64,000 bases of DNA from Rusavskia elegans (GCA_011316305.1 SAUG01000070.1:310001-374000); one strand, 5' to 3'. Positions 35,697 through 47,651 are shown, counted from the stretch's first letter. Translations and numbers: made by a program. The notes: generated by a model from the letters alone, not told the origin.

Positions 35697-38600
35697 CTTT
35701 AATTTTATATATCTATTTACTTTCTAGAAGATATTTTATAAAAGATATTAGTACTTTATTATATAGTATCTAAATATTATTTAATTCTAATAATACCAGT
35801 TTTTTTTCCATAACTTTATATTATTTATCGGCGTAGAATAATTTTATAGCCTCTTTATATAATTAGGGTTCGGAAAGATCTAATATTATACCGTTTCTTA
35901 TGATACTAATATATATATAGATATTTATAATTAGATCTAGCGAAAATTATTCGTATTTATCTAGTATTCGGAATTCGAAATAATTATATAGAATTTTAAT
36001 AAAAGATTAAATAGTATAATCGATTTATAGGCGAAATATAATAGTCTAAAAATATGGTAGTAATATATCGGAATTGGAATTTAAATCTAAATTATTAATT
36101 TTAGTAATATAAAAACTATTAGATAAATTAGCCGGTAATAGAATTTAACTATAGATAAAAGGAGTTCGGTAAAGTACTAGAATTTAATAAAAAGAAGCTA
36201 TTAGTTTATATATTAATAAAAGGTTACTAGATTATAACTATAATTTTCTAGAATTAGATCTTCTATTAGTACGCTATTATTTTTATAAGAATTACTATTT
36301 ATTTTCAGATTTTTCTAATTTCTATAGATCTAATAAATCTAGATTTTAATCTATTCTTTTAAATATTATAGAAGATACGCGGATAATTTTATTTTAAAAA
36401 TTTAATAGTTTATAGATAGTATCGCTAAAATAACCGACTAAAATATATTTATAGCTTCGATTATAGAATTTTCGAATTTTTTTATTATATATTAGATATA
36501 CTATAGAACCTAAAAAATTAAATTAATTTAAATCTAAAGATTTACTATATTCCTTTTTATATAAAGTTATATCTAATATACTACTAAATTACCAGAAGTA
36601 AAGAAAAATAGTAGTTTTAATAAATAGCGGCTAATATCTTTTACTAAAGCTATTATAAACTAATATAGAATAGATTTTATATATTAGTATTTACCCGAAG
36701 CATTTAGAAATACTATTTTATTATAGATTATTAGATATAATAGATTTATATTAGAAATTTTTATTAGTAAAGCTTTTAGATATAATATAGTTCCTAAATT
36801 TATTATTACTATAAAAATATTTAATAATAAAAATATCTTTTTTATTATAGGCGTAGAAATAGTTCTAGTATTTAAGAGTTTTAAAGCTATTTTTTATTTT
36901 AATTATTTAAATACCGTACTTCTAGATATTATTATCTAGAAAGATAAAGATATATTAATTCCTATTATATATTACTAGAATTTTACTTTTTCGAATAGAT
37001 CCTATATAGTTAGTATAAATAAAGTCTATTAGACTATTACTAGGGAAGCTATTTATATTATTTACCTAGAATATAAACCTTATAGAAATCGGATTTAGAT
37101 TTAAAAATTTTAAATAAATTAATTTTTATAGATATATTCGCTAGTTTATATGAATTCTAAATATCTAGATATCTAAATCGGGTATACTAGATATTTTCTA
37201 CTTTTACTAATATTTTAATAAATGTTTTTAAAACTATATTAGATGTTAATAAAAATAGGAATAAAAATAGAAAAGAAAAAAAAAAGAAAAAAAGATTTTA
37301 TAGGGCCGCGCTATATAATATTAATATTTAACAGAAATAGACTTTTATATATATAGATAGTTAATATTAAATCCGGAATACTAAAATTAAAATTAAAACT
37401 ATAGTTTTTAATAATTACTTTAGCGCCTATTTTCTAAATTTATAATATTAATAAAAGGTTAGTACCAGATCTAAAGGTATAAAAGACGTTATAGAATTCT
37501 ATAAAGCGGTATCTATTATTAATAAAATAGTAAAATATAATAGTACTTTTAGTAATTAATCGGGTACTAATAGCGCTACTAATACTAGCTATAAATTTAT
37601 TCTAGACAGATTTTATACTAGAATTAATAAATAAGTACAACTAAAAAATAATATAATAGTTATAAATATAGTCGAATATTTAACTATTAATAAAATCTAG
37701 TTTAATTAATAAAGTCGATTAAACTATAGAAATAAAAATTATAAAGCTAAAATTAGTAGGAGCCGATACAACTATAATAAAGTTTAGTAATTTTTCAAAT
37801 TCGGGTAATTTATTTTTAGATTTATTATTTTTAAATTTATCGTTTTTATTATTTTTACTATTTTTACTATCCTTTTATTTATTACTTTTATTTTTATTAC
37901 TATTATCCTTTTAGTATTTACTACCGCTATTTTTCTACTTTTCTACTATTTAAGCCTTTTTTAATTTAAAATATAGACTATAATAGATATTTTTTATATA
38001 GCCGTTTCGGTTATAGTAGAAATAGTAGTTAACTTTAATAACCCGTTTATTCGGATTATTTATAGATAGGAAGACCTTAGTTCTAGTAGTAATATTCTTT
38101 ACTAATAATAGTACTAATAGTTTCATTTAAAATAACTATTTTTTATTTTTATTCATCTTTATTATTAATAATAATATTAATTTAGGTATATAAAATTTAA
38201 AAGTAACTAAAAACGGCCCTAAAGTTTTAAAAGAATTTTAAAATAAAAAGGTTTTCTAAAATAATAATATCTATAGCTAAAATATTATTAGTAAATTTAT
38301 AGTATTTAGTTATATAAATTCCTATATTTTTAAGAAAACTATTATAATAGAAAGTATCTAGCTAGGTATCGAATTCTATAAACTTACTAGTACTATAGAT
38401 TCTATATTATATTTAGAGTTTATCTAATATCATTTTAGTATTTAATATAATATTTTTAATAAAGCTTTTAATATTATTATTATAGGTTATTTTAATTATT
38501 ATATAGATATATTCTATCCGTTCTTCCTTATAGTTAAAGAAAGTCGGAAGTAAAGGATCTTTAGTAATAGCTCGGAAATTATAAGAAATAAAATAGATTA

Positions 38601-38710
38601 TAATAGTTTCTTTCTAATTTTTATAATTTAAATAGGTTTCCAGCTTCGGGACTATATTAATAAAGTAGCTGGAATCCTTTAGTTTAATATTATCTATAGT
38701 TAATATTATA

Positions 38711-39132
38711 ACTGGATGGCGCAGTAGTAATACTGCGTAACCTGGAAGCCCGGCGGATCTAGCGCTCTTCGGAGTTAATAGAATTAATCCGATAGGTTAG
38801 GGGTTCGAATCCCTTAAAAGCTAATCTAAATATTTAAGTTTTTTCTATCAATTCTAGTCGATTTTTATAGAGTTTTAAAATATAGAAAGATTAAATAATA
38901 GATCGTCTCGGCCTAGCCCGATTAATTAAAGGAAATTAAATTAATTAAGATTAAATAGATTATATTTTCTTTCTAGATTTTAGTCTAGATCTAGCTCCTT
39001 CGGAAATTCTTAATTCGAGTTTTCGGTAAAATACTTAAGTACTAAATAAATACGTATTCTAATCGGTTTAACGCCTCTAGCGTTAAAATTGTAAAAGACT
39101 AAAATTAAAATCGGAATAATTAATCGTATATA
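38711..39132 (+). mobile_element. tRNA-derived SINE-like element, copy 2
   Basis: Plus-strand copy of the element at 35,269-35,696: A box TGGCGCAGTAGTAATACTGC at 38,717-38,736 and B box GGTTCGAATCC at 38,812-38,822, followed by about 300 bp shared with copy 1. The boxes are about 95 nt apart, longer than an ordinary tRNA. tatagttaatattat to the left and tatagataatatata to the right may be a degraded target duplication, although the two sides belong to different Copia fragments. Confidence 0.65.
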
Positions 39133-39222
39133 TAGATAATATATAAATTTTTTAGCGAGTATATAATAAATCTATTCAATTAATACTTTCGATCTATATA
39201 TAATATATTAATCGTAATAGAA
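39133..39222 (+). mobile_element. 3' non-coding remnant of an older Copia element (E)
   Basis: The sequence from tttttagcgagtatataataaatc to the LTR start matches the last 90 bp before the 3' LTR of copies C and D. Thus the split LTR that follows is the 3' LTR of a truncated plus-strand element rather than a solo LTR. Confidence 0.6.
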
Positions 39223-39270
39223 TATTAGAAGTTTAGTTACGTATAAACAGCTATACTAAAACGTTAAAAG
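39223..39270 (+). repeat. Older Copia LTR, left part (interrupted by element C)
   Basis: 48 bp beginning tattagaagtttagttacg. It continues at 46,869-46,996 (128 bp), and 48 + 128 equals 176, the family's LTR length. The break is exactly at the AAAAG target duplication of element C. Confidence 0.88.
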
Positions 39271-39446
39271 TGTTGGAAGTACGTGTTACGTATAACAGCT
39301 GTACTAAGATGCTAAGGGCGCTAGTACCGATCAGGCCTAGTAGCTCTCGGCGCTAAGGCCCTGCTACCTCCTTCTTATATATTTAGTCCAGGCGAAAGCC
39401 TACTTTAGTAAATTAAGCTTAATATTCTATATATATAATTTCAATA
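39271..39446 (+). repeat. 5' LTR of Copia element C
   Basis: 176 bp, starts TGTTGGAAGTACGTGTTACG and ends tttcaata (terminal CA altered to TA). It contains a conserved ggcgctaaggccctg block. Confidence 0.92.
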
Positions 39447-39464
39447 GGTTATAAACCCGGAAGC
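39447..39464 (+). promoter_or_regulatory. Primer-binding site (half initiator tRNA-Met type)
   Basis: GGTTATAAACCCGGAAGC starts immediately after the LTR. It resembles the Drosophila copia type of site, which pairs with the anticodon-stem region of initiator tRNA-Met cut in half (unmutated form expected GGTTATGAGCCCGG). The same sequence follows the 5' LTRs of D (47,652) and A (complement of 31,589-31,606). Confidence 0.7.
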
Positions 39465-40640
39465 TCTAGCCGAGTTTAGTTTATAATAGTTATCGTCGTT
39501 ATTCGCGAGTATTATACCTTTATACTTAACTTCTTTAATCCTTTAATTTCTTTATTTATTTATCGAATCTTCCTTTCTATCTACTCTAATATATATTATT
39601 AAATCGTATAGAATATAATATAGCGAACGATAAAGTTTATAGTCGTACTACTATCTATAAGTACCCCGGTAACTACTAAAATTATAAATAGCTAAATAGA
39701 CCCTTTTATCTTACTTTACGACCCTTTTTAGCCGCTTAAACTACTAACCTTCCTACTTTTAGATAGAATATAAATCGCTAATTTACTACGTACAGATATA
39801 TTATTATAGGAATATTACGCTAGATACGGTAGTTAGGCTTTCGAAATATAATCTTCTATAATTATTAGCTCTATACCCTACTATCTAGCTAACGTAGTAT
39901 AGGCTAGAACCTCTATAAAATAGGGGGCTAGTAGACTATATTCCTAGCCATTATATTTTCCTAACCTCCTAATAGTCTAAGCGAGTACCTACTACTTTTA
40001 AACTAACTACTATTCGCTTCTAGAATTTAGAGCTATTAAGCCTAGCCTTAGTTTTACTAGTTATATCGTCTAGTCCTAAATAGTATAAGAACTCGAAACC
40101 TCCTATTTATTACTAAAGACTATTATTATATCGTTTTACCTTTCGAAGCTTTACCTAACCTATTCTAAACCTTATATCTACCTCTATATTATTATTATTA
40201 TTAAAGCCTTATACTAATTCTCGTTACCTTAAAAGTCTTAAATAATATTTTTTTTAAGGACTATTTAATAACCTCCGGGTAAGCTAAACCGCCTATAATT
40301 TCTAATTTTCTATCGAAAACTATAGATTCCTCTATAACTAATAGTAAATCGACTTTACTATCTAAAGCTACCTACGCCCGGATTCTAATTATTATCTATT
40401 AATATTACCTTCTATTATATCTAAAGACGACCCGGACTTTTTTATAGCTTTTAATCCCTTTCCGATACTTCTAAGCCCGAGTAACTTATTCGGCTTCGAA
40501 GTTATTATTTTTCTAGGCTACTCGCCGCCTAGATCTCCTACTACGTCCGACTTCTATAATACTACTCTTTATAGAACTCTAATTTAGTCTAATACTAAAT
40601 TCGGTAATATATCTACCCCTATATTAATTATAGATAATAT
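39465..40640 (+). other. Long leader / possible N-terminal gag of Copia element C
   Basis: About 1.2 kb between the primer site and the first confidently readable gag block. Frames are short. Element D carries the same sequence with transitions. It may include the gag N-terminus or a non-coding leader. Confidence 0.4.
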
Positions 40641-43600
40641 TAAACTAGGGGGTTCCGGCTACCCTATTAATATAATTCCGAAGCTCGAGACCCGCTTAGA
40701 CTATAAAAACTAGGAAGAAGGTATTATAGCCTACTATATTTTTAATAACTTCCGAGCCGCTATTAAAGGTCCTCTATTTCCGGGTACTTCCGAATATAAA
40801 AAAGAATATATAGAATACGCCTATATAGTAATTAAGATAATCTATAGTATTAATACTAAAAATCTTATTAAAAATATTATATTAGATATTAAAAAGATAC
40901 TAGATAAATTCTAGATATAATATAGAATCTATAGTACTAGTAAATTTATAGAACTCGATACCTAGTTAAAGATCCTCTATTATAATAGTTCCTTTAAAAA
41001 TATAGAGGCCTATATAGCTAAGTTTTACGAGCTTACTAATAAGATTTTAGCTATAGGTATTACTATTTTAGAAAGCTTTTTTATTTTAAAATTTCTTCGG
41101 GGCTTTAATACTTTTTTTAGCTACTTCTAGATCTCGTTTACCTAAAGTAATATTATCGTTAGAAATAAGAATAGGCGAAAATAGAAAGTAATTATTCTAG
41201 ATAAAACTATTAGTACTACTATTAGCGAAGAGTAACGCTAATATAATAGTACCGAGTCTACTACTACTAGAACTAAAGCCTTTTTATCTACAAATAACCC
41301 GAATAAGTAAATTATTAAAGTCGATTACTATTCCTACTATAACCGAAATAGCTATATAAAGGATACCTACTATAGTTTATATTCTAAATTAAAGAAGGCT
41401 TAGATAGTAGATAAATAAAAAAATAGTAGTAGTAAACGCTAGAAGGGTAATAGTAGTAATAAAGGTAAAGGCGGTAAAAGAAAGGATAGTAAAGACAGTA
41501 AAGATAATAAGTCTAAAGATAATAAATCTAAAAATAAGCCTATTAAATTTAAAAAATTACTAAACTTTATTATAGTAGTACCGGCTTTTACTAACTTTAG
41601 TTTTATAACTCTCGCTTCTATAACTTTATCGGCTTTATTAAATAAACTAGACTTTACTAATAGTTAGATATTCGACTATACCTATAACTATTATACTACC
41701 TTCTAGCGGTACCTTTTTATCGAATCTACTATAAAACCTATCTAGAGCGAGCCTATAACCGGTATTAGAAGCGCTATTAGTTCCCGATTAATTACTAAAG
41801 ATATTATTATACTTAATTACTTTACTAATAGTAAATACCGCCCTATAGAATTCTATAATATCCTTTATACCTCTAGATCCGGCGCTAATTTACTATTAAT
41901 ATTATAAATTTAGAAGATAGAAATTAAAGTAATTATTAAAGATTCTAGTTTTAGCTTTAATTTTAGTACTCCGGATTTAATATTAACTATCTATACGTAC
42001 GAAAGTCTATTCCTATTAAATATTAATACTATATAGCGCGGCCCTATAAAATCTTTTTTTATTTTTTTTTTCTTTTCTTTTCTATTTTCGTCCTTATTTT
42101 TATTAATACCTAATATAGCTTTAAAGGCCTATACTAAAAAATCGGTAGAAGTAGAAAGTATTTAGTATATCCGGTTTAGATATCTTAGTAACTAGAACTT
42201 ATATAAATTAGTAAATATATCTATAGAAATCGACCTATTTAAAGTCTTTAAATCTAAATCCGATTTCTATAAGATTTATATTCTAGGTAAATAATATAAT
42301 TAGCTTTATAGAAGCTATATCCGCCCTAGTAGCAGCTCTATAGACTTTATTTATATTAATTATATAGGTCCTATTCGAAAAAGTAAAGTTCTAGTTATAT
42401 ATAATAGAAGCTAATATATCTTTATCTTTCTAGATAATAATATCTAGAAATATAGTATCTATATAACTAAATTAAAAGATATTTCTAAAACCCTAGAATA
42501 CTAGAACTACTTCTATACCTATAATATAAAAGGTATCTTTATTATTAAATATTTTCGTAGTAATAATAAATTTAGGAGCTATATTATATCTAAAAGCTTC
42601 GCTAATAAAAGTATTTAATAGGAGCCTACTATATCTAATAATCTATAATAGAATAGTATATCCGAATATTTCGGGTAGATATTAATATATAAAGCCTACT
42701 TTATATTAGTTTATAGCAGCCTTAGTAAGAAATATTAGCCGCTATTTATTAAAGCTACTATTTTTCTATATTTCCGGTTACCTAGTAATAAATTAGGTAT
42801 AACCTTATATAAAAAAGAGTATAATAAACTTCTTAATTTAAGCTAATTCCGTATTCTAGGTTCTATAATATATCTAATATATAATAAAAAGATTTAGAAA
42901 TTCTATAATCGAAACTATAAATATACTTTAGTCGGTTACTTTAATAATACTATCTATAAGCTATTAAATTTTTAAAGTAAGGTTATCCGCGTTTTTTCTA
43001 TAGTATTTAAAGAAATAGATTAAAACCTAGATTTATTAGATTTATAGGAGTTAGAGGAATTAGAAGATAAACTTTAATAGTAGCCCCTGCGGAAACGGCA
43101 GCGTATTAATAGGAGGTTTAATCCTAGGGGGTCGTAACCGTAACCTAGTAATCTCTTTTTAATATCTAAATTAATAGTTCCCCTAATACTTTATCGGACT
43201 CTTTTTATTTATAGTTAAACTTTTTTACCGGTTAATCTACCTACCGGACTTTATATTACCGAAGTTAATAATTTCGAATTAGATTCTAATAAATTACCGC
43301 CCCGTTTTTAGACTATTATATTTTATCCGTAAACCGACTATATTACCTAATTCCTTATTAAAATCCTATATAATTACTCTAAATTCCGGGTACTAGATAA
43401 TTATAATTATTCCTCGCTAGACCTAATTATAAACGTCTATATATTTATTAATACTATAAGAAAAAATACTATATTAGATTCTTCTAAACCCTAGTTATAT
43501 AAAGAGGCTATAGGATTATTTTATACCGATAAATAGTATAAAGCTATAAAAGAAGAACTAGTATTATTAGAATTAAATAATATTTAGATACTATATACTA

Positions 43601-45050
43601 AAGTATCTCTACCTTCTATATTATATCTTCTAGAAGGTAAATAGGTATATAAAATTAAAAGGGACGCCGATAGTAATATTATACGGTTTAAAGCTTATTA
43701 GGTTATTTATAGTTTTAAATAGGAAGCCGATATTAATTTTAATAAAATATTCGCTTCGGTTATTAAGCCTATATTATATAAAGTTATCTTCGCTATAGCC
43801 GCCGTCTACGGTTTAAAACTCGACTAAATAGATATTAAAACGGCCTTCCTCTACGGTTATATAGACGAAATTATCTATATATAATATCCTACTAGTTTTA
43901 GTAACTCTAATATAATTTATAAGCTCCGGAAAGCCTTCTATAGCCTTAAATAATCGTTTTAGGTCTAGTACCGCTACCTCGCTAAATTCTTTACTACTAT
44001 CGGCTTTAAACCTCTGGAGTCCGATTATAGTATTTTCTATAACGGTATAATTATTATTAGTATCTATATTACCGATATCCTTCTATATAGCGCTGATTAT
44101 TAGGACTTTAATAAAATTAAGGTATATCTAAATAAGCGCTTTTAAATATCGGATCTAGGTCCTATTAATTTCTACCTCGGTATAAAAATTATTAGGAATC
44201 GGGAACTCTATACTATTTAGTTAAGCTAAACTATCTATATTAAATAAATTCTAAAAGATTATAGCTTCGCTATCTATAAAAATAATATTTTAATTTCTAT
44301 AGATCCCGGCTTTTATTTAGAAACCGCCCCCGCTAATTAGGACTACCTTCTATTAATAAAATATAAATATTAAAGCGCTATCGGCTTATTAATATATACT
44401 ATATTTAGAATCTATTCCGATATCGCTTTCGCCGTTTCTATTATTAGCCGATATTTATCTAACTCTATAAGCTACTACTAGAACGCTGTTACTAGAATTT
44501 TTAAATACCTATATAGAACGGCTTATTTTATTTTTATCTATAAAAGTAACCTATAAAAGTTTCGGGGGTATACTAATACCGACTAGGTAGGTAACTATAA
44601 AACCTATCGCTCTATTTCTAGGTACGTTTTCGATATTAGATCCGGCGCTATTAGCTAGTTATCTAAACGATAAGCTACTATAGTTATATTAACTACCGAA
44701 GCAGAATTAGATAGGGAAATTTAAGCTACTAAGGAGGCTATTTAGTTAAATTATATTCTAAATTAGTTATTAATCGATAAATAGAATCTAAATACTATCC
44801 TAGATATAGTAACCTTCTATAGTAATAATTAGGGTACTATTACCTTCGCTAAAAACCCTTAATTCTATAGTCGTACTAAATATATTAATATCTATATTAA
44901 ATTCCTACAGGAAAAGATCGCTAATAATATTATTAACTTCTAATATATTCTAACGGAGTAAATAGTAGCTAATAGACTTACTAAAGCTTTAGATAAAGGT
45001 AAATTCGAGGCTTTCTATATAGTACTCGGGCTTAAAGACCTAAAAACGCT
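40641..45050 (+). pseudogene. Gag-pol of Copia element C (single frame, RIP-stopped)
   Basis: One frame can be followed throughout. Gag shows LETRLDYKN near 40,685 and the knuckle YSYYNRNSYIKDTYY at about 41,329-41,373, a C-x2-C-x4-H-x4-C with Cys and His altered to Tyr. A lysine-rich linker follows, and a protease-like IFDYTYNYY lies near 41,670. Pre-integrase reads YIRFRYLSN, then an altered CxxC in YKIYILGK, at about 42,150-42,290. The integrase core includes IKYFRSNNKFRSY near 42,545 and LPSNKLG near 42,780. RT includes IDIKTAFLYG (43,828-43,857), YITDILLY at the YVDD position (about 44,068-44,090) and INFYLGIKII near 44,165. RNase H includes SGAISWLSKR near 44,645 and LTTEAELD near 44,690. 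It ends around RLTKALDKGKFEAFY (about 44,975-45,020). Nearly all stops are TAA/TAG at Gln or Trp sites. Confidence 0.88.
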
Positions 45051-45639
45051 CTAAACCTTAAATAATAATAGTAATAATCTATCTAAATAAGAATCTTTTT
45101 AAAGATAATCTCTTCCGGAATATAATTAACTCCGGGGTACTACCGATTATTATATATCTATAAGTATTATCTTCGGAGAGTATAATATATACTATAGGAG
45201 ATAATTAAGCCTTTAAGTAACTCTAGACTCTATAGGCCTACCTATATAATACCTATATCGTTTTTAAATTACTATACTTCTTATATATTTTCCGATAGTA
45301 CGTTTAATCGAAATCCGTATATAGTTATTTATACCCAGATTCGTTCTTCCTTTTTAGTAGTAAAACGCTAAGAATATATCTTTAATCTAAACCCTACTAA
45401 ATTCTATATTAAATCTAATATATTAACTGGTTTTAATACTAGTTAAAGTATACTAGCTACTTAGTAGTTATCTAGGCACTAGATAAGGCTTTTCGGAGCT
45501 AGCGCGGGTATACTATAGTTAGCGCCCTAGCCGCTAGCCGCCCGCTATATACTTTCGCCTATTATCTACGACTACTATATTTTCGAATATATTTTTATTA
45601 ATTCTATACCGTTTAATATATAAGTTATACTATTCGATT

Positions 45640-46440
45640 TATTATATTCTATATTTCTATTTAATACTATTTTTAGCTACTATAGACTTAAATTATTTTT
45701 AAAAATTTAATTTTACCGCCCGTATCTTTAAAGAACTCGATCTATATATATATATCGAAGTCTTTAATAAACTATTCGATAACTTTCGAACTTATATTAC
45801 CTTTATAAACTATAATAATAATCTACCCTACCTCTATTTTTAAATATTATCCTACTTAAGCTTCGAATCTAAATACTATTAGGTAAAAAATAATATCGAT
45901 AACTTTTAGGATCGCGATATTTTTAGCCGCCTATAGCTCGATAGTAATAATATATAAATACGTATCGGAGTCTTTACTACCTAGCTATACCGCTAAATTA
46001 ACTACGGGATTCTATAAAGAAACTAGGAATAATACTATTAGAGCGCTATAATTATTAATAATCCGAAAACTTATATTAATCCTCGAAGCTATAGTAAGTA
46101 CCTCTATATCTTGGACTATCTAGGCGATATAACGTTCGATATATCTATAAGGGCTTATAATATCCTAATAGGCGCTTAATATACGCTTTTTTAGTAAACT
46201 AAAAAGAAATATAATATCTAAACTCTATAGTACTTCGGCGGTATCGATAATAAGCGCTAATACCTATAACTTACTACTAAGTAGGTACTTTCGATCGCCG
46301 AAACCCTAGATACGCCTTTCTAGCCGGGTAATATCCGTTTTAAATACTTTAAATAAATCTATATTATAAACTAGTACCTATAATAGTACTCTACTAAGTA
46401 TACTACTACTATAGGGGGTTCAGGGTACTATAGAAGCTGT
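45640..46440 (+). pseudogene. Extra frame downstream of pol, Copia element C (unknown protein)
   Basis: It follows RNase H by about 0.6 kb and runs in the same frame register as pol for some 265 codons. Readable blocks include FTARIFKELDLYIYIEVF, ITFINYNNNLPYLYF, IRIGVFTT, AIIINNPKTYINPRSYSK, YLYILDYLGDITFD and VLSIAETLDTPF. In-frame stops are TAG/TAA, as expected from RIP at Trp/Gln codons. Copy D has the same frame with mostly transition differences, and A and B carry it on the minus strand. It is not an RT, RNase H, chromodomain or envelope-like sequence that I recognise. No signal peptide or clear membrane segment can be judged because RIP distorts composition. Confidence 0.6.
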
Positions 46441-46687
46441 AAGAGCTCTGTTTCCTTTATCTGGATTTCGATTTTTATAATTTATATATATAGATCTACT
46501 ATAGGAGTTTTATTCTTTTATCTTATCTCCTTATAATATATATCTACTATAGGAGCTCCTTAAACTTTTATCTACCTCGCCGTTATTATATATAAACTCT
46601 TTTTCCTACAGGTTTTTTAGCGAGTATATAGCGAGTCTATTTAATTTTTATTTTCGGTACGTATATAGTATATTATTCGTATAGGAA

Positions 46688-46863
46688 TATTAGAAGTACG
46701 TATTACGTATAATAGCTGTACTAAGATACTAAGGGCGCTAGTACCGATCAGGCCTAGTAGCTCTCGGCGCCAAGGCCCTGCCACCTCCTTCTTGTATACT
46801 TAGTCCAGGCGAAAGCCCACCTTAGTGAATCAAGCTTGATATTCCACACATATGATTTCAACA
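46688..46863 (+). repeat. 3' LTR of Copia element C
   Basis: 176 bp, starts tattagaagtacgtattacg and ends TTTCAACA. The second half keeps many CA and TG dinucleotides (ggccctgccacctcc, cacacatatgatttcaaca), so it is far less RIP-altered than both the internal region and the distal half of its 5' partner. Confidence 0.92.
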
Positions 46864-46868
46864 AAAAG

Positions 46869-46996
46869 CGCTAGTATTGATCGAATCTAATAGTTTTAAA
46901 CGTTAAATTTCTACTACTTTCCTTTTATATATTTAGTTCAGGCGAAAACCTATTTTAGTAAATCAAGCTTGATATTCTATATATATAATTTCAACA
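46869..46996 (+). repeat. Older Copia LTR, right part
   Basis: Continuation of the LTR begun at 39,223. It reads cgctagtattgatcgaatc and ends tttcaaca. Sequence beyond it is a minus-strand family X fragment. Confidence 0.85.
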
Positions 46997-47344
46997 GTTT
47001 TTATTATAAAGTTAGCTATTATAGTACGGCTTAATTTTTAATTTAATTTCGAATTATTTAATAATATATAGAAAATATTTAATACTAATATATAATTTAA
47101 AAACGCTTTAGTAATTTATATTTTAATTTTTATTACTATAATTAAAAATTTTATCCCGGATAAATTTTCGAAGTTTAGTTTATATTTAATTCTATTTATT
47201 TAATAGAATATCGGACGTTTTCTATAAATAAATAAAATTTTATTAAATTTCGAAATAGTTTACTAGTTTTTCTTTTTATATTTTCGAATTTATTTTTAGA
47301 ATCGGTTTATTAAATTATAAAGTTATTAATTTTATTATTTTAAT
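46997..47344 (-). mobile_element. Family X (Gypsy) gag fragment, copy 4
   Basis: The reverse complement of X1 around 2,590-2,900 (shared tttaatttaatttcgaa, tttaatagaatatcg and attaaattataaagttatt blocks). It is cut on the left by the Copia LTR and on the right by Z4. The Z insertion point here differs from that in X3. Confidence 0.5.
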
Positions 47345-47475
47345 TTTATTTTGGTACCCGGTTAACAGTCGGTTTCGTAAACAATTTACTTTAATATAGT
47401 ACGCTAGCGTTAGATATACGGTATCAAAACTAGTACCTTAATCTAATTAATTCAAACTAAAAAATTATATAAAAT
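47345..47475 (+). mobile_element. Family Z element, copy 4, left part (split by Copia D)
   Basis: It begins attttggtacccggttaac and follows Z1/Z2 as far as aaattatataaaat. Z sequence resumes at 55,081-55,125 after element D, sharing the AAAAT target duplication, and then gives way to family Q. Confidence 0.65.
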
Positions 47476-47651
47476 TGTTGGAAGTACGTGTTACGCACAA
47501 CAGCTGTACCAAGGCGCCAAGGGCGCTTATACCGATTAGGCCTAGTAGCTTACGGCGCCAAGGCCCTACTACCTCCTTCTTATATATTTAGTTTAGGCGA
47601 AAGCCTACTTTAGTAAATTAAGCTTAATATTCTATATATATAATTTTAATA
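47476..47651 (+). repeat. 5' LTR of Copia element D
   Basis: 176 bp, starts TGTTGGAAGTACGTGTTACG and continues with an unmutated cacaacagctgtaccaagg. It ends attttaata, and the primer site ggttataaacccgg follows at once. Confidence 0.92.

Larger units (their letters stand above)
31607..38710 (-). mobile_element. Ty1/Copia element B, minus strand, 5' truncated, with W and SINE insertions
   Basis: Its 3' LTR is the LTR at 31,607-31,782 that also serves element A. Going up from there come the extra frame (about 32,000-32,960), RNase H (about 33,660), insertion W (34,062-34,680), RT (about 34,681-35,250), a SINE-like insertion (35,269-35,696), pol upstream of RT with integrase (35,700-37,200) and gag with zinc knuckle (about 37,985-38,040). 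Similarity to element C ends near 38,700 inside gag, so the 5' 1.2 kb and 5' LTR are missing. The order of parts is confirmed by comparison with C on both sides of each insertion. Confidence 0.75.
39271..46863 (+). mobile_element. Ty1/Copia element C, complete with both LTRs and target duplication
   Basis: 7,593 bp. LTRs are 39,271-39,446 and 46,688-46,863 (176 bp each, TGTTGG to CA). Target duplication AAAAG is at 39,266-39,270 and 46,864-46,868. Internal order is primer site, gag with zinc knuckle, protease, pre-integrase, integrase, RT, RNase H and an additional frame before the 3' LTR. Integrase before RT makes it Copia. Gag to RNase H can be followed in one reading frame interrupted by RIP stops. 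At about 7.6 kb it is long for a fungal Copia; the excess is a long 5' leader and the extra 3' frame. Confidence 0.92.

Noticed and set aside
38711..38825. Functional tRNA gene
   Set aside because: The A and B boxes are about 95 nt apart, the acceptor arms do not pair, and the similarity continues for 300 bp in a second copy with a target duplication, so a SINE fits better.
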